Shown: positions 16,957 through 26,761, counted from the stretch's first letter. The stretch: 64,000 bases of DNA from JAABQT01 sp035459025 (GCA_035459025.1 DATHYT010000085.1:67355-131354); one strand, 5' to 3'. The notes: a model not told the origin generated them from the sequence alone. Numbers and translations: made by a program.

Positions 16957-19471
16957 TCTGATCCTGCCGCAGGCCCGCGTTGACGCGGCGCGGGTCGCGG
17001 CGCTGTTCGGCATCGCCAAGACGGTGTATGCGGCGACGCTGGTTGCGGGCGCTTTGGTGGTGGCGATGCTCTGGGGCGAGACGCCCGTCGCAGCGCTCGC
17101 CACCTGGTACGGCGTGCTGGCGGCGGTGACGCTGGCGCGCCTCGGGCTGCATCGCGCCCACGCCGCGCACCCGGAGCGGCGCACGCCGCTCGCCTGGGAG
17201 CGGCGCTTTGCGCTCGGGGCGTTCACCGCCGGGCTGCTGTGGGCGCTGCCGATCGCCGCGTTCTTCCCGCAGGCGCCGGTGCTGCAGACGGCCGTGTTGC
17301 TCGTGACGGCGGCCGCCGTGGTCGGCGCGGCGGGGGTGTACGCCGCCAGCGCGGCCGCGTTCTACGGTTTCTGCCTGCCCCCGATCCTCGCCGTCGTCGT
17401 CCAGTTCGCGCGCCAGCCCGGCGAGGTCTATCCGCTGCTCGCGCTGGCCGCGCTGGTGTTCGTCGCGGCCATGGTGCGCGTGTACCGCGACATGCACGCC
17501 AACGTGGTGGGCGCGCTCGGCGCGCGTGCCGAGAAGGAGGCGCTGCTCGAGCGCGTGGCACAGAGCGAGGCGCGGCTGCGCGACGCGATCGAGGGCTTCC
17601 CCGAGGGCATCGCGGTGTTCGACGAGGACGGGCGCGTGCTCGCGTCCAACGATGCTTACACGACGGTCGCGGGCGAGGCGCGCGCGGCGGGCGCGGCGGA
17701 GGCGCCCGCCGTGCGCCAGTTCCGCACCCGCGATGGACGCTGGATGCAGGGCCACTTCGTGCGCATGGAGCGCGGGGGCGCGGTGGGCGTGTTCACCGAC
17801 GTGAGCGACCTGAAGCGCGCGCAGGCGGCGTTCGAGGCCGCGCTCGCCGAGCGCGACCTGGTGCTCGATGCGCTGCCGCTGGGCGTCGCTTTCGTCGAGA
17901 ATCGCGTCATCGCGCGCTGCAATGCACGCCTCGAACGCATGCTCGGCTACGAGCCGGGCGAGCTCGCCGGACAGTCCGCGCGCCTGCTCTATCCGAGCGA
18001 CGCAGCCTGGCGCGGCGGCGCGGCGATGTACGAGGCCCTAAGCGGCGGCGCGCTCTACGAGGGCGACGGCGAGCTGCGGCGCAAGGACGGCACGACGCAG
18101 TGGTGCCGCGCCTGGGCGCGCACGCTGAACCCCGCGGCGCCGCAGGAGGCGACGATCATCGCGTTCTCCGACATCGCCGAGCGGCGGGCGGCCGAGCAGG
18201 CGCTCGCCGCGAGCGAGGCGCTGTACCGCAGCCTGGTCGAGACCTCGAACGACCTGGTGTGGTCGGTCGACCGCGACGGCCGCTGGACTTATCTCAATCC
18301 GGAAGCGGTGCGCCGGATCTACGGCGGCCGCCCTGCCGATCTCCTCGGGCACGCGTTCCACGAGCCGGTGGTGCCGGCGCTGCGCGAGCGCGACCGCGCG
18401 GTGTTCGAGCGGGTGCTCGCGGGCGAGCCGGTATTCCGGCACGAGACGCGCCACCGACGCAGCGACGGCACCAGCGTCGACTTGTCGTTCAACGCGGTGC
18501 CGCTGCGCGACGCGCGCGGCGCGATCGTCGGCGCCACCGGCACGGCGCGCGACATCACCGAGGAGCGGCGCGCGGCCGCCGCGCTGCACGAGGGCATCGA
18601 GAAGCTGCGCCTCGCCGTCGAGGCGGCGGAGCTGGTCTACTGGGAGTGGGACCAGGCCAGCGGCGAGCTGCATTGGGGCCGGGACCCGTCGGGGCGCCTC
18701 GGCGCGCAAAACGGGCATACCGTGCGCTGGAGCGAGTACGTGCAGCTGGTGCATCCGGAGGATCGCGAGCGCTACCTCGCCGAAACGCGTGCCGCCTGGA
18801 GCAGTCGGCAGCCGTACGGCGCGGAGTACCGCGTGATCGGCCGCGAGGGGCAGGTGGCATGGATCTCGGCGCGCGGCAAGGTGCTCACCGACAGCGCGGG
18901 CCGCGCGCAGCGCATGATCGGGGTGTCGCAGGACATCACCGAGCGCAAGCGCCGCGAGGAGGAAGACCGCTTCCTCGCCTACCACGACACGCTCACGGGG
19001 CTGCCCAACCGCCGCTTGCTGGACGACCGCCTGCGCCAGGCGCTGTACCTCGCGCAGCGGCGCGGCACGCGCCTCGCCGTGATGCTCGTCGATCTCGACG
19101 ACTTCAAGCGCGTGAACGACGAGCGGGGACACCGCGCGGGCGACGCGGTGCTGCGCCAGGTGGCGCAGCGGCTCGCGGACTGCGTGCGCAAGGCCGATAC
19201 GCTCGCGCGCCAGGGCGGTGACGAGTTCGTGGTGGTGATCCCCGAGCTCGCGCAGGACGGCGACGCCGAGGTCGTGGCGCAGAAGATCCTGCGCGCGCTC
19301 GCCGAGCCGGTGCGCGCCGAAGGCGAAGCGCTGCGCGTCGGCGCGAGTATCGGCATCTCGCTGCACCCGGGCGACGCCGGCGACGGCGACGCGCTGCTGC
19401 GCAACGCCGACGCCGCCATGTACCGCGCGAAGCAATCGGGCGGCAACCAGTACTGCTATTACGGCCGCTAG
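16934..19471 (+). CDS. multi-PAS diguanylate cyclase with six-helix membrane input domain
   Basis: 845 residues. About six membrane helices (25-190) form a MASE-like sensor. Then come four PAS/PAC repeats (about 210-295, 300-415, 420-545 and 555-670; the PAC tail appears as DITEERRAAA and DITERKRREE). The C-terminal GGDEF domain (about 680-845) has an intact active site, GGDEF at 761-765, and an I-site RKAD at 752-755, so it should make cyclic di-GMP and be product-inhibited. There is no EAL domain. The TTG start lies 23 bases inside the molybdoenzyme gene, so the two are probably cotranscribed. The signal sensed is unknown. Confidence 0.88.
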   Translation: MNAPRTLDLILPQARVDAARVAALFGIAKTVYAATLVAGALVVAMLWGETPVAALATWYGVLAAVTLARLGLHRAHAAHPERRTPLAWERRFALGAFTAGLLWALPIAAFFPQAPVLQTAVLLVTAAAVVGAAGVYAASAAAFYGFCLPPILAVVVQFARQPGEVYPLLALAALVFVAAMVRVYRDMHANVVGALGARAEKEALLERVAQSEARLRDAIEGFPEGIAVFDEDGRVLASNDAYTTVAGEARAAGAAEAPAVRQFRTRDGRWMQGHFVRMERGGAVGVFTDVSDLKRAQAAFEAALAERDLVLDALPLGVAFVENRVIARCNARLERMLGYEPGELAGQSARLLYPSDAAWRGGAAMYEALSGGALYEGDGELRRKDGTTQWCRAWARTLNPAAPQEATIIAFSDIAERRAAEQALAASEALYRSLVETSNDLVWSVDRDGRWTYLNPEAVRRIYGGRPADLLGHAFHEPVVPALRERDRAVFERVLAGEPVFRHETRHRRSDGTSVDLSFNAVPLRDARGAIVGATGTARDITEERRAAAALHEGIEKLRLAVEAAELVYWEWDQASGELHWGRDPSGRLGAQNGHTVRWSEYVQLVHPEDRERYLAETRAAWSSRQPYGAEYRVIGREGQVAWISARGKVLTDSAGRAQRMIGVSQDITERKRREEEDRFLAYHDTLTGLPNRRLLDDRLRQALYLAQRRGTRLAVMLVDLDDFKRVNDERGHRAGDAVLRQVAQRLADCVRKADTLARQGGDEFVVVIPELAQDGDAEVVAQKILRALAEPVRAEGEALRVGASIGISLHPGDAGDGDALLRNADAAMYRAKQSGGNQYCYYGR

Positions 19472-19494
19472 CGCGCTGCGGTAGAGTTGCGCGC

Positions 19495-21252
19495 ATGGGT
19501 TCGCTCGCGCGCCTGGCGCGCTTTCTCGCCCCGTACCGCTGGCGAGTCGCCGCGGCGCTCGCCGCCCTCCTGGCGGCGGCGGCCTGCGTGCTGGCGCTGG
19601 GGCAGGGCCTGAAGTACGTGGTCGACGCCGGCTTCGGCAGCGGCGAGCCGCGCCTGCTTGACCAGGCGCTCGCCGCCGCGGTGGCGGTGGCCGTGACGCT
19701 TGCGATCGCCACCTACTTCCGCTTCTACCTGATGATGAGCACCGGCGAGCGCGTGGTCACCGACCTGCGCCGGGCGGTGTTCGATCACCTGCTCGGGCTC
19801 TCGCCGGGGTTCTACGAGACGGCGCGCACCGGCGAGTTGGTGTCGCGCCTGGCGAGCGACACCACCGTGGTGCAGCAGGTGATCGGCTACGGCCTGTCGA
19901 TGTTCGTGCGGAACCTCCTCATGATGGTCGGCGCGGCGGCGATGCTGTTCTTCACCAGCTGGAAGCTGGCGGCGCTGGTGCTCGCCGGCGTGCCGGCGAC
20001 GCTGGTGCCGATCCTGCTGCTCGGCCGCCGCGTGCGGCGCCTGTCGCGCCGCAGCCAGGACCGCGTCGCCGACGTCTCGGCGCACGTCGACGAGGCCGTG
20101 CACGAGGTGCGCACGGTGCAGGCCTACGCGCACGAGGACACGGATCGCGCGGCGTTCGCGCAGCATGCCGAGGCCGCGTATGCCGCCGCCGCCGCCAGCC
20201 TGGGGCAGAAGTCCGCGCTCATCGCGACGGTGATGCTGATCGCGTTCTGCGCGGTGGGCGTCATCCTGTGGGTGGGGGGCCACGACGTGCTCGCCGGTCG
20301 CCTGAGCGCGGGCGAGCTCGCGGCCTTCGTGTTCTACGCCGGCGTGGTGGCCACCGGCGCGGGCACCGTGTCCGAGGTGTGGGGCGACCTGCAGCGCGCC
20401 GCCGGCGCCACCGAGCGCCTGTTCGAGCTGCTCGATGCGCGGCCCGCGATCGCCGCGCCGGCCGCGCCGCGTCCGGTGCCGGCCGCGCCGCGCGTGTACG
20501 AGTTCGATGCGGTCAGCTTCGCCTACGCCGGCCGGCCGCACGCCGCCGCGCTGGAGCGCTTCAGCCTGCGCCTTGCCGCCGGCGAGCGCGTCGCGCTGGT
20601 CGGCCCCTCCGGCGCCGGCAAGAGCACGGTGCTCGCGCTGCTGCTCCGGTTCTACGACCCGCAAGGCGGTGCGATCCGCGTCGACGGCGTGGACCTGCGC
20701 GACATGGAGCCGCGCGCCCTGCGCGGCCTGATGGCGGTGGTGCCGCAGGAGCCGGTGATCTTCGCGGCGAGCGCCTTCGACAACGTGCGCTACGGCCGGC
20801 CGGAGGCGAGCCGGGCCGAGGTCGAGCGCGCCTGCGAGCAGGCGTTCGCCGCGGAGTTCATCGCGCGGCTGCCGCAGGGCCTCGACACGCCGCTCGGCGA
20901 GCGCGGCGTCACGCTCTCGGGCGGCCAGCGCCAGCGCCTGTCGATCGCGCGTGCGCTGCTCGCCGACCGGCCGCTGCTGCTGCTCGACGAAGCGACCAGC
21001 TCGCTCGACGCCGAGAGCGAGCGCATGGTGCAGCAGGCGCTCGAGCGCCTGGAGCACGGGCGCACCACGCTGGTGATCGCGCATCGCCTGGCCACCGTGC
21101 AGCATGCCGACCGCATCGTGGTGATGGACCGCGGCACGATCGTCGCCCAGGGCACGCACGCCGAGCTGATGCGCCAGGGCGGGCTGTACGCGAGCCTCGC
21201 GCAGTTGCAGTTTCTCGACGGCGCGGCGGCGAGGGTCGCGCGCGCCGCATGA
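19495..21252 (+). CDS. MsbA-type ABC exporter (fused permease and ATPase)
   Basis: 585 residues. Six-helix type I exporter domain (1-320) followed by the ATPase: Walker A GPSGAGKST from 370, signature LSGGQRQRLS, Walker B LLLLDEATSSLD, and H-loop IAHRLATV. A homodimer is expected in the inner membrane. The family includes lipid A flippases and multidrug exporters; the QDRVADVSAHVDE coupling region and length fit both. I do not assign msbA. TTACGG-17-TAGAGT precedes the ATG and would give an almost leaderless mRNA. It overlaps the next gene by 4 bases (ATGA). Confidence 0.85.
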   Translation: MGSLARLARFLAPYRWRVAAALAALLAAAACVLALGQGLKYVVDAGFGSGEPRLLDQALAAAVAVAVTLAIATYFRFYLMMSTGERVVTDLRRAVFDHLLGLSPGFYETARTGELVSRLASDTTVVQQVIGYGLSMFVRNLLMMVGAAAMLFFTSWKLAALVLAGVPATLVPILLLGRRVRRLSRRSQDRVADVSAHVDEAVHEVRTVQAYAHEDTDRAAFAQHAEAAYAAAAASLGQKSALIATVMLIAFCAVGVILWVGGHDVLAGRLSAGELAAFVFYAGVVATGAGTVSEVWGDLQRAAGATERLFELLDARPAIAAPAAPRPVPAAPRVYEFDAVSFAYAGRPHAAALERFSLRLAAGERVALVGPSGAGKSTVLALLLRFYDPQGGAIRVDGVDLRDMEPRALRGLMAVVPQEPVIFAASAFDNVRYGRPEASRAEVERACEQAFAAEFIARLPQGLDTPLGERGVTLSGGQRQRLSIARALLADRPLLLLDEATSSLDAESERMVQQALERLEHGRTTLVIAHRLATVQHADRIVVMDRGTIVAQGTHAELMRQGGLYASLAQLQFLDGAAARVARAA

Positions 21253-22751
21253 GGCGAGCGGCGGTGCTGCTGGCGCTCGCGGCCGCGGCCGCGGCGACGC
21301 AGGCGGAGCCGCTGGTGGTGGGCTCCAAGCGCTTCACCGAGTCCTACATCCTCGGCGAGCTCATCGCGCAGACCGCGCGCGCCGCCGGCGCCGAGGTCGA
21401 GCTGCGCCCCGGCATGGGCGGCACCAAGATCCTGTACGAGGCGCTGCGCACCGGCGCCATCGACCTGTATCCGGAGTACACCGGCACCATCGCGCGCGAG
21501 ATCCTGCAGGGCGAGACGCACGCCTCGCTCGGTGCGCTGAATGCGCGCCTCGCACCGCTCGGCCTGGCGGCGTCGGTGCCGCTCGGCTTCAACAACACCT
21601 ACGCCATCGGCGTGCGCGCGGCGCTGGCAGAGCGCCGGGGGCTCGGGCGCATCTCCGACCTGAAGGGGCAGCGGCGGCTGCGTTTCGGCTTCGGCCACGA
21701 GTTCCTCGCCCGGCGCGACGGCTGGCCGGGGCTCGCCGCCGCCTACGGCCTGGCGCAGCGCCCGCGCGGCCTGGATCACGGGCTTGCCTACGAGGCGCTC
21801 GCCGCGGGCGAGGTGGACGTCATCGACCTGTATTCGACCGACGCCAAGATCGCGCGCTACGCCATCGCGATTCTCGAGGACGACCGCGGCTTCTTTCCCG
21901 CCTACGACGCGGTGCTGCTGCATCGCACCGGCGTGCCGGAGCGTTTTCCGCGCGCCTGGCGCGCACTGCGCGGGCTCGAGGGCACGATCGACGCCGAGCG
22001 CATGCGGCGCATGAACGCCGCCGCCGAGCTCGAGGGCAAGAGCTTCGCCGACGCCGCCCGCCTGCACGGCGCGGGGCGCGCGGCCCCGCCGCGGCCCGGC
22101 GCGCGCACCCTGATGGCCGCGCTGTTCGGCCCGGATTTCTGGCGCCTGACGCGCGAGCACCTGCTGCTGGTGTTCGCCTCGCTCGCCGCGAGCGTCGCCG
22201 CGGCCGTGCCGCTCGGCGTCGCGGCCGCGAAGCTGCCGCGCCTGGCGCAGCCGATCCTCGGCGTGGTGGGCGTGATCCAGACCATCCCGTCGCTCGCGCT
22301 GTTCGCTTTCCTCATCGCGCTCACCGGCGCCATCGGCACCTGGCCGGCGCTGCTGGCGCTGTTCCTGTATGCACTGCTGCCGATCGTGCGCAACACCCAC
22401 GCCGGGCTCGCCGGCATCGCCGCAGGCATGCATCAGGCGGCGCTCGCGCTCGCGCTGCCACGCCGCGTGCGGCTGTGGAGAATCGAGCTGCCGCTCGCGC
22501 TGCCCACGATCCTCGCCGGCGTCAAGACCTCCGCGGTGATCAACGTCGGCACCGCCACCATCGCGGCGTTCATCGGCGCCGGCGGCTACGGCGAGCGCAT
22601 CGCCTCGGGCCTGGCGTTGAACGACAACGTCATGCTGCTGGCCGGCGCGATTCCCGCCGCGGCGCTGGCGCTGCTGGTGCAGGGGGCGTTCGAGCTCGCC
22701 GAGCGCCGTTGCGCATGGATGCGCGAAGCCCCGGGGCAGGGGAAGGTATGA
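21249..22751 (+). CDS. osmoprotectant-type ABC transporter substrate-binding/permease fusion
   Basis: 500 residues. Signal peptide (1-19), then an OpuAC-type binding domain (about 20-285): VVGSKRFTESYILGELIAQ, RPGMGGTKILYEALRTGAID, YPEYTGTIAREIL, EVDVIDLYSTDAKIA. After a linker, a BPD-type permease domain (about 295-495) follows with EAA loop ALALPRRVRLWRIELPLALP and ATIAAFIGAGGYGERI. Fusions of binding and permease parts occur in the quaternary amine (OpuC/YehW-YehZ) group. No quaternary-amine ATPase gene lies nearby; the exporter upstream is a different class. Substrate might be glycine betaine or choline, but is not proven. Confidence 0.87.
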   Translation: MRRAAVLLALAAAAAATQAEPLVVGSKRFTESYILGELIAQTARAAGAEVELRPGMGGTKILYEALRTGAIDLYPEYTGTIAREILQGETHASLGALNARLAPLGLAASVPLGFNNTYAIGVRAALAERRGLGRISDLKGQRRLRFGFGHEFLARRDGWPGLAAAYGLAQRPRGLDHGLAYEALAAGEVDVIDLYSTDAKIARYAIAILEDDRGFFPAYDAVLLHRTGVPERFPRAWRALRGLEGTIDAERMRRMNAAAELEGKSFADAARLHGAGRAAPPRPGARTLMAALFGPDFWRLTREHLLLVFASLAASVAAAVPLGVAAAKLPRLAQPILGVVGVIQTIPSLALFAFLIALTGAIGTWPALLALFLYALLPIVRNTHAGLAGIAAGMHQAALALALPRRVRLWRIELPLALPTILAGVKTSAVINVGTATIAAFIGAGGYGERIASGLALNDNVMLLAGAIPAAALALLVQGAFELAERRCAWMREAPGQGKV

Positions 22752-22848
22752 TGCAGATCAAGCCCGCACCCGGCCGCGAAAGTAGACTTGGGCACCCGGG
22801 GCAGCGGCCTCGAGCGAAATCCGGTCCGGCTATTCAAAAGGGAGATCC

Positions 22849-24438
22849 ATGTCGCAGGTGATTGGAGTGCCAAGGGAGTCGGCTGCCGACGAAAAGCGCG
22901 TGGCGACGGTGCCCGAGGTCGCGCAAAAGCTGATCAAGCTCGGCTTCAAGGTGATGGTGCAATCGGGCGCGGGCGCCGGCGCGAACTTCGACGATGCGTC
23001 CTACGAGGCGGTAGGCGCGCAAATCGCGCCGGACGCCAAGGCCCTCTGGTCCGCGGCGGACATCGTCTTCAAGGTGCGTGCGCCCACGGCTGAAGAGGTC
23101 GGTCTGATGCGCGGGAGCCAGACGCTGGTCTCTTTCATCTGGCCGGCGCAGAACTCCGAGCTGATGCAGAGCCTCGCGGCGCGCGGGGTCACCGTGCTGG
23201 CGATCGACTCGCTGCCGCGCATGCTGAGCCGCGCCCAGAAGATGGACGCGTTGACCTCCATGGCCAGCATCTCCGGCTACCGCGCCGTCGTCGAGGCCGC
23301 CAACGCCTTCGGCCGCTTCTTCAACGGCCAGGTGACCGCCGCCGGAAAGATTCCTCCGGCCAAGGTGTTCATCGCCGGCGCCGGCGTGGCCGGCCTGTCC
23401 GCGATCGGCACCGCCGTCGGGTTGGGCGCCATCGTGCGCGCCAACGACACCCGGGCCGAGGTGGCTGACCAGGTGGTGTCGATGGGCGGCGAGTTCGTGA
23501 AGGTCGACTACGAGGAAGAAGGCGCCGGCGGTGGCGGCTACGCCAAGGTGATGAGCGAAGGCTTCCAGCAGGCCCAGCGCGAGATGTACGCGAAGCAGGC
23601 GAGGGAGGTGGACATCATCATCACCACCGCGCTGATTCCGGGCAAGCCCGCGCCGCGGCTGATCACGGCCGACATGGTGCGTAGCATGAAGCCGGGCAGC
23701 GTCATCGTCGACATGGCTGCGGAGCAGGGCGGCAACTGCGAGCTGACCGAGGCCGGCAAGGCCGTGGTGAAGCACGGCGTCACGATCATCGGCTATACGG
23801 ACCTGCCCAGCCGGCTCGCCAAACAGTCCTCGACGCTGTATGCGACCAACCTGTTCCGCCTTGCCGAGGAGCTGTGCAAGGGCAAGGACGGCGTCATCGA
23901 CGTCAACATGGAAGACGACGCCATCCGCGGCCTGACGGTCATCAAGCAGGGCAGCATCACCTGGCCGCCGCCGCCGCCCAAGCTGCCGGCGCCGCCGGCC
24001 GCCGCCAAGCCGGCGGCCGCGCCGCCCGCGCCCAAGGGGCACGGCCACGGCGCCGGCGCGCCGCGCTCGGGCAGGGCGATGGCGATCACGTTCGTGGTGG
24101 CCGCGCTGCTGTTCTGGTTCATCGGCGCCAATGCGCCGGCGTCGTTCCTCAACCACTTCACGGTGTTCGTGCTCGCTTGCTTCGTGGGCTACATGGTGGT
24201 GTGGAACGTCACCCCGGCGCTGCACACGCCGCTGATGAGCGTCACCAACGCGATCAGCAGCATCATCGCCATCGGCGCGCTGATCCAGATCGCGCCGCCG
24301 CTCGCCGCGGGCGCCGGGGCCGACCGGCCGGAGACCTGGATCCAGTGGCTCGCGGTGGTCGCCATCGGCCTTACCGCGATCAACATGTTCGGCGGCTTCG
24401 CCGTGACGCAGCGCATGCTGCAGATGTTCCGCAAGTAA
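22849..24438 (+). CDS. pntA: proton-translocating NAD(P) transhydrogenase subunit alpha
   Basis: 529 residues, a single-chain alpha like E. coli PntA (about 510), not the split PntAA/PntAB form. Domain I (NAD binding, about 1-375): GVPRESAADEKRVATVPE, VFIAGAGVAGLSAIGTAVGLGA, KPAPRLITADMV. A Pro/Ala/Lys/His-rich linker (about 380-405) joins domain II, with about four helices. AGGGAGAT ribosome site. With PntB it couples hydride transfer from NADH to NADP+ with proton entry, supplying NADPH. The intergenic space before it (22752-22848) holds no clear hexamer pair. Confidence 0.95.
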   Translation: MSQVIGVPRESAADEKRVATVPEVAQKLIKLGFKVMVQSGAGAGANFDDASYEAVGAQIAPDAKALWSAADIVFKVRAPTAEEVGLMRGSQTLVSFIWPAQNSELMQSLAARGVTVLAIDSLPRMLSRAQKMDALTSMASISGYRAVVEAANAFGRFFNGQVTAAGKIPPAKVFIAGAGVAGLSAIGTAVGLGAIVRANDTRAEVADQVVSMGGEFVKVDYEEEGAGGGGYAKVMSEGFQQAQREMYAKQAREVDIIITTALIPGKPAPRLITADMVRSMKPGSVIVDMAAEQGGNCELTEAGKAVVKHGVTIIGYTDLPSRLAKQSSTLYATNLFRLAEELCKGKDGVIDVNMEDDAIRGLTVIKQGSITWPPPPPKLPAPPAAAKPAAAPPAPKGHGHGAGAPRSGRAMAITFVVAALLFWFIGANAPASFLNHFTVFVLACFVGYMVVWNVTPALHTPLMSVTNAISSIIAIGALIQIAPPLAAGAGADRPETWIQWLAVVAIGLTAINMFGGFAVTQRMLQMFRK

Positions 24439-24450
24439 GGGAGACGATCC

Positions 24451-25866
24451 ATGTCCGCGACTCTGGCGACGGTCTCTTACATCGGCGCGACCATCCTGTT
24501 CATCCTCAGCCTCGGCGGCCTCTCGCACCCGGAGACCTCGCGGCGAGGCAACCTCTACGGCATCATCGGCATGGCGATCGCCGTGCTGGCGACGGTGTTC
24601 GGGCCGCGCGTCACGCCCGCCGGCTACGCCTGGATCATCATCGCCATGCTGATCGGCGGCAGCGTCGGCCTGTACGCCTCGCGCATCGTGAGGATGACGC
24701 AGATGCCCGAGCTGGTGGCGCTGATGCACAGCCTGGTCGGCCTCGCTGCGGTGCTGGTGGGTTTCGCCAACTTCATCGACCCGGCGGCCTCGGTGGGCTT
24801 CAGCGGCGCGGAGAAGACCATCCACGAGGTGGAGATCTACCTCGGGATCCTGATCGGCGCGGTGACCTTCTCGGGGTCGGTGATCGCGTTCGGCAAGCTC
24901 TCGGCCAAGATCAGCGGCAAGCCGATGCTGCTGCCCGGGCGCCACTGGCTGAATCTCGCGGGCCTCGCGGTGGTGCTCTGGTTCGGCTGGCGCTTCATCC
25001 AGGCGCACTCGATCGCCGACGGCATGCTGCCGCTGGTGGTGATGACCGTGATCGCGCTGCTGTTCGGCATCCACATGGTGATGGCGATCGGCGGCGCCGA
25101 CATGCCGGTGGTGGTATCGATGCTGAACAGCTACTCCGGCTGGGCGGCCGCGGCCACGGGCTTCATGCTGTCCAACGACCTGCTGATCGTCACCGGCGCC
25201 CTGGTCGGCTCTTCGGGGGCGATCCTGTCCTACATCATGTGCCGCGCGATGAACCGGCGCTTTTTGGCGGTGATCGCCGGCGGCTTCGGCACCGAGGGCG
25301 GGGCCGTGGCTGCCAAGGGCGGCGCGCAGCCCGCGGGCGAGGTCGCGCCGATCAGCGCGCCCGAGACCGCCGAGCTGCTGCGCGAGGCGAAGAACGTGAT
25401 CATCGTCCCGGGCTACGGCATGGCGGTGGCGCAGGCGCAGCACACGGTCTACGAGATCACCCGGCACCTGCGCGAAAAGGGCGTCAACGTGCGCTTTGGC
25501 ATCCACCCGGTGGCCGGGCGCATGCCGGGCCACATGAACGTCCTGCTCGCCGAGGCCAAGGTGCCCTACGACATCGTGCAGGAGATGGACGAGCTGAACG
25601 ACGACTTTCCGCAGACCGACGTCGCCATGGTGATCGGCGCGAACGACATCGTGAATCCGGCCGCCCAGGAGGACCCCGCGAGCCCGATCGCCGGCATGCC
25701 CGTGCTCGAGGTTTGGAAGGCGAAGACCTCGGTGGTGATGAAGCGCAGCATGGCCTCGGGTTATGCCGGCGTGGATAACCCGCTCTTCTACAAGGAGAAC
25801 AACCGCATGCTGTTCGGCGACGCGAAGAAGATGCTCGACGAGGTTCTGGTTGCCCTGAAGGGCTGA
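24451..25866 (+). CDS. pntB: proton-translocating NAD(P) transhydrogenase subunit beta
   Basis: 471 residues, normal length. Domain II: about nine helices (SYIGATILFILSLGGLSHPE at the start, GVRF-equivalent AMAIGGADMPVVVSMLNSYSGWAAAATGF). Domain III binds NADP(H): IIVPGYGMAVAQAQH, RFGIHPVAGRMPGHMNVLLAEA, GANDIVNPAA, then the C-terminal VMKRSMASGYAGVDNPLFY. GGGAGA ribosome site, 12 bases after pntA. Strong call. Confidence 0.96.
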   Translation: MSATLATVSYIGATILFILSLGGLSHPETSRRGNLYGIIGMAIAVLATVFGPRVTPAGYAWIIIAMLIGGSVGLYASRIVRMTQMPELVALMHSLVGLAAVLVGFANFIDPAASVGFSGAEKTIHEVEIYLGILIGAVTFSGSVIAFGKLSAKISGKPMLLPGRHWLNLAGLAVVLWFGWRFIQAHSIADGMLPLVVMTVIALLFGIHMVMAIGGADMPVVVSMLNSYSGWAAAATGFMLSNDLLIVTGALVGSSGAILSYIMCRAMNRRFLAVIAGGFGTEGGAVAAKGGAQPAGEVAPISAPETAELLREAKNVIIVPGYGMAVAQAQHTVYEITRHLREKGVNVRFGIHPVAGRMPGHMNVLLAEAKVPYDIVQEMDELNDDFPQTDVAMVIGANDIVNPAAQEDPASPIAGMPVLEVWKAKTSVVMKRSMASGYAGVDNPLFYKENNRMLFGDAKKMLDEVLVALKG

Positions 25867-25879
25867 TCGAAACTCCGGC

Positions 25880-25901
25880 CGCGGTCCGCAGTCAGACCGC
25901 G
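25880..25901 (+). other. GC-rich hairpin after pntB
   Basis: A 7-bp perfect stem CGCGGTC/GACCGCG with an 8-base loop lies 14 bases after the pntB stop. No T tract follows, so it is not an intrinsic terminator by itself. It could protect the pntB mRNA end or separate it from the downstream gene. Confidence 0.35.
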
Positions 25902-25924
25902 AATACCAACCCGGGAGAGACCCC

Positions 25925-26761
25925 TTGCAGCGCTCGCTCGTCGCCCGCCTGCGCGCCCTGACCGACCGGCTCGGCCGCCGCATGAGTGCGCCGACGCTGA
26001 AAATCGGCGTCTCGGCGCGCATCCTGCATCCACAGCGCGGCGCGCGCGGCCTGCAGTCGAAGACGCTGCAGTACCTCGAGCAGACCGCCGCGCACTGGCT
26101 CATGTCGCGCGACGTGCTGGTGCTGATGGTGCCCACCGTGGATACCGGCGGCATCCTCCACCGCAGCAGCATCCGCCTGTCAGACTACGCGCGCCACCTC
26201 GACGGCCTGATGCTGCAGGGCGGCGCCGACGTCAGCCCCTTGAGCTACGGCGAGGATCCGCTGTCGCGCGAGTGGGCGGGGGACCGTCTGCGCGACGAAT
26301 ACGAGATCGAGCTGCTGCACGAGTTCATCGAGGCGGGCAAGCCGGTGCTCGGCGTGTGCCGCGGCCTGCAGCTCATCAACGTCGCCTACGGCGGCACGCT
26401 CTACCAGGACATCGTGCAGCAGGTGCCCAAGGCGCGGCGCCACGTTACCGAGGACTACGAGAAGAATCTGCACGAGGTGCATTTCGAGCCGGCGGGGGCG
26501 CTCGCCCGCCTGTACCCGGGCGTCGAGCGCGCGCGCGTCAACTCTATCCACCACCAGTCCGTGAAGACCCTGGGCCGCAACCTGCGCGTCGAGGCCTGGT
26601 CCGAATCCGACCGCGTCGTCGAGGCGATCCGCGGCACCGGCGCGAGCTACGTGCTCGGCGTGCAATGGCACCCCGAGTTCCATCCCCCGGGCGACCAGAG
26701 CGTGCTCGACAGCGCGCCGATCCTCGACGAATTCCTGCGCGCGGCGCAGCGCGCGGCCTGA
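25925..26761 (+). CDS. class I glutamine amidotransferase-like hydrolase (peptidase C26, gamma-glutamyl-GABA hydrolase family)
   Basis: 278 residues from TTG 25925, chosen because GGGAGA lies 7 bases before it; an ATG at 25982 without such a site is the alternative. Nucleophile Cys145 in GVCRGLQLIN and catalytic His249/Glu251 in GVQWHPEFH form the triad. Oxyanion region LMLQGGADVSP. The family cleaves gamma-glutamyl amide bonds, as in putrescine breakdown (PuuD). No other puu gene is present. It lies next to the GCS2 ligase, which forms gamma-glutamyl bonds, so a role in gamma-glutamyl metabolism is an attractive inference. Confidence 0.85.
   Translation: MQRSLVARLRALTDRLGRRMSAPTLKIGVSARILHPQRGARGLQSKTLQYLEQTAAHWLMSRDVLVLMVPTVDTGGILHRSSIRLSDYARHLDGLMLQGGADVSPLSYGEDPLSREWAGDRLRDEYEIELLHEFIEAGKPVLGVCRGLQLINVAYGGTLYQDIVQQVPKARRHVTEDYEKNLHEVHFEPAGALARLYPGVERARVNSIHHQSVKTLGRNLRVEAWSESDRVVEAIRGTGASYVLGVQWHPEFHPPGDQSVLDSAPILDEFLRAAQRAA

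Noticed and set aside
22834..26172. An uninterrupted minus-strand frame of about 1,100 codons opposite pntA and pntB
   Set aside because: It mirrors two unmistakable genes; its product is His/Arg/Asp-rich low complexity without domains. Long antisense frames are normal in such GC-rich DNA.
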